Source of the DNA: JBLHUT01 sp047629975
GTDB lineage: Bacteria > Pseudomonadota > Alphaproteobacteria > Rhodobacterales > Rhodobacteraceae
Assembly: GCA_047629975.1 (NCBI GenBank)
Contig: JBLHUT010000022.1
Span: 1-21,797 of the forward strand
Reading direction: 5' to 3'
Length of the DNA: 21,797 nt
The notes under the pieces are model-generated. The model had not been told where the DNA came from, searched no databases, and was given only the letters and a program-made list of their open reading frames with translations. Made by a program: the position numbers and the translations under genes. This document shows positions 21,346 through 21,797 of this stretch, piece after piece. Every line of letters starts with the position of its first letter. Position 1 is the stretch's first letter.

Positions 21346-21797
21346 TTAATGCTCAACAAAACCGCCATCGCCAAACCCGGGAAAAGCACAAGGATGGCGT
21401 AAAACCCGTTCTATTTCAGCGCTATAGTCCTGCCTCTCCTGATCATGGACAGCACCGGAATGCATCACGACGGGCGATAATATCCTGAGCGGCGCGCGTG
21501 AACCTTTGCGCGCCCGCAGCAGGAACAGGCTGGCATCACGGCCGGCGCGCGGCATGATCGGCAAAAGACGAAGGTCGCCAAATCCGCTGCCCAACGCCGC
21601 CAGAACATCCGACAAACGCTCTGGCCGCTGAATGAGGGTCAGCCACCCCTTGGGACGCAAACGGCGCCGTGCCGCGTCTGTCCAGCTCTGCAGCGGCGTG
21701 TCTTCGCCCATCGCGGCCTCTCGTGCAGCATCCGGTGCAGATGATCCCGCCGTTCGCAAGAAATAGGGCGGGTTCACGATCACATGATCAAAGGACA
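21346..21797 (-). CDS. TrmN6-like tRNA (adenine-N6) methyltransferase, C-terminal part
   Basis: The frame enters from the right edge and gives about 149 residues: SFDHVIVNPPYFLRTAGSS, then DAAREAAMGEDTPLQSW, and RRLRPKGWLTLIQRPERL. NPPY (bases 21763-21774) is the catalytic motif IV of class-I N6-adenine methyltransferases, and the surrounding pattern matches TrmN6/YfiC, which methylates A37 of tRNA1(Val). The SAM-binding N-terminal half lies outside the window. The GTG at 21783 is internal, because the motif FDHVI continues upstream. The C-terminal tail (about 30 residues) is less conserved. A related role as a protein or rRNA methylase cannot be excluded from this part. Confidence 0.83.
   Translation of the reverse strand, partial: SFDHVIVNPPYFLRTAGSSAPDAAREAAMGEDTPLQSWTDAARRRLRPKGWLTLIQRPERLSDVLAALGSGFGDLRLLPIMPRAGRDASLFLLRARKGSRAPLRILSPVVMHSGAVHDQERQDYSAEIERVLRHPCAFPGFGDGGFVEH

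Noticed and set aside
1..21797. Mobile elements, CRISPR arrays, tRNA or rRNA genes
   Set aside because: No transposase, integrase, regularly spaced repeats, cloverleaf or rRNA-like sequence was recognised on either strand.

Overview
This 21.8 kb window looks like ordinary chromosome of a Roseobacter-type alphaproteobacterium (Rhodobacterales). The evidence is a stand-alone F0 ATP synthase operon (atpI-atpB-atpE-b'-b) with no F1 genes attached, a divergent MJ0042 zinc-ribbon gene beside ftsEX, an argH / lipoprotein / lysA / DUF4175 block, phaA-phaB, a GcvA-type LysR gene coupled to a YddG-like exporter, and the pattern of base and codon use. I see no insertion sequence, prophage, CRISPR array, rRNA or tRNA. 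No gene-free stretch exceeds 300 bases.

Layout. 1-745: the 3' end of a DMT exporter convergent with, and overlapping, an ArsR-type repressor that has a palindrome over its probable promoter. 915-3589: the F0 operon, with a promoter candidate, a strong hairpin directly after atpE, and a terminator shared with the next gene. 3613-5164: a PdhR/FadR-like repressor and an OmpA-family lipoprotein with a glycine zipper, both on the minus strand. 5328-7649: ftsE-ftsX-plsC, a tightly coupled minus-strand operon. 7889-8674: a zinc-ribbon membrane protein read divergently from ftsE, with a perfect palindrome in its leader. 8726-14670: a minus-strand amino-acid and envelope block, read argH -> LptM-like lipoprotein -> DUF2834 protein -> lysA -> DUF4175 giant. 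14686-15249: a TlpA-like thioredoxin whose start codon lies 15 bp from that of argH. 15264-15848: tag. 15955-18960: a degenerate EAL-domain protein, then phaA and phaB with an intrinsic terminator. 19023-19139: a 38-codon gene on the minus strand with a good ribosome binding site. 19252-21065: LysR regulator and exporter, overlapping by ATGA. 21062-21797: a YdcH/DUF465 protein and the 3' part of a TrmN6-like tRNA methyltransferase.

How the genes fit together. Energy conversion (F0), storage (PHB from acetyl-CoA), envelope work (FtsEX, PlsC, OmpA lipoprotein, LptM-like lipoprotein, DUF4175) and arginine/lysine/meso-DAP metabolism are represented. Most operons are translationally coupled by ATGA or TTGA overlaps. 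I did not find a clear new multi-gene system. The items most worth a second look are the 38-aa protein, the EAL protein that has lost several catalytic positions, the LptM-like lipoprotein inside the arginine/lysine block, and several unexplained palindromes and hairpins in leaders and between genes. No similarity searches could be run, so family names rest on motifs and remembered family sequences.
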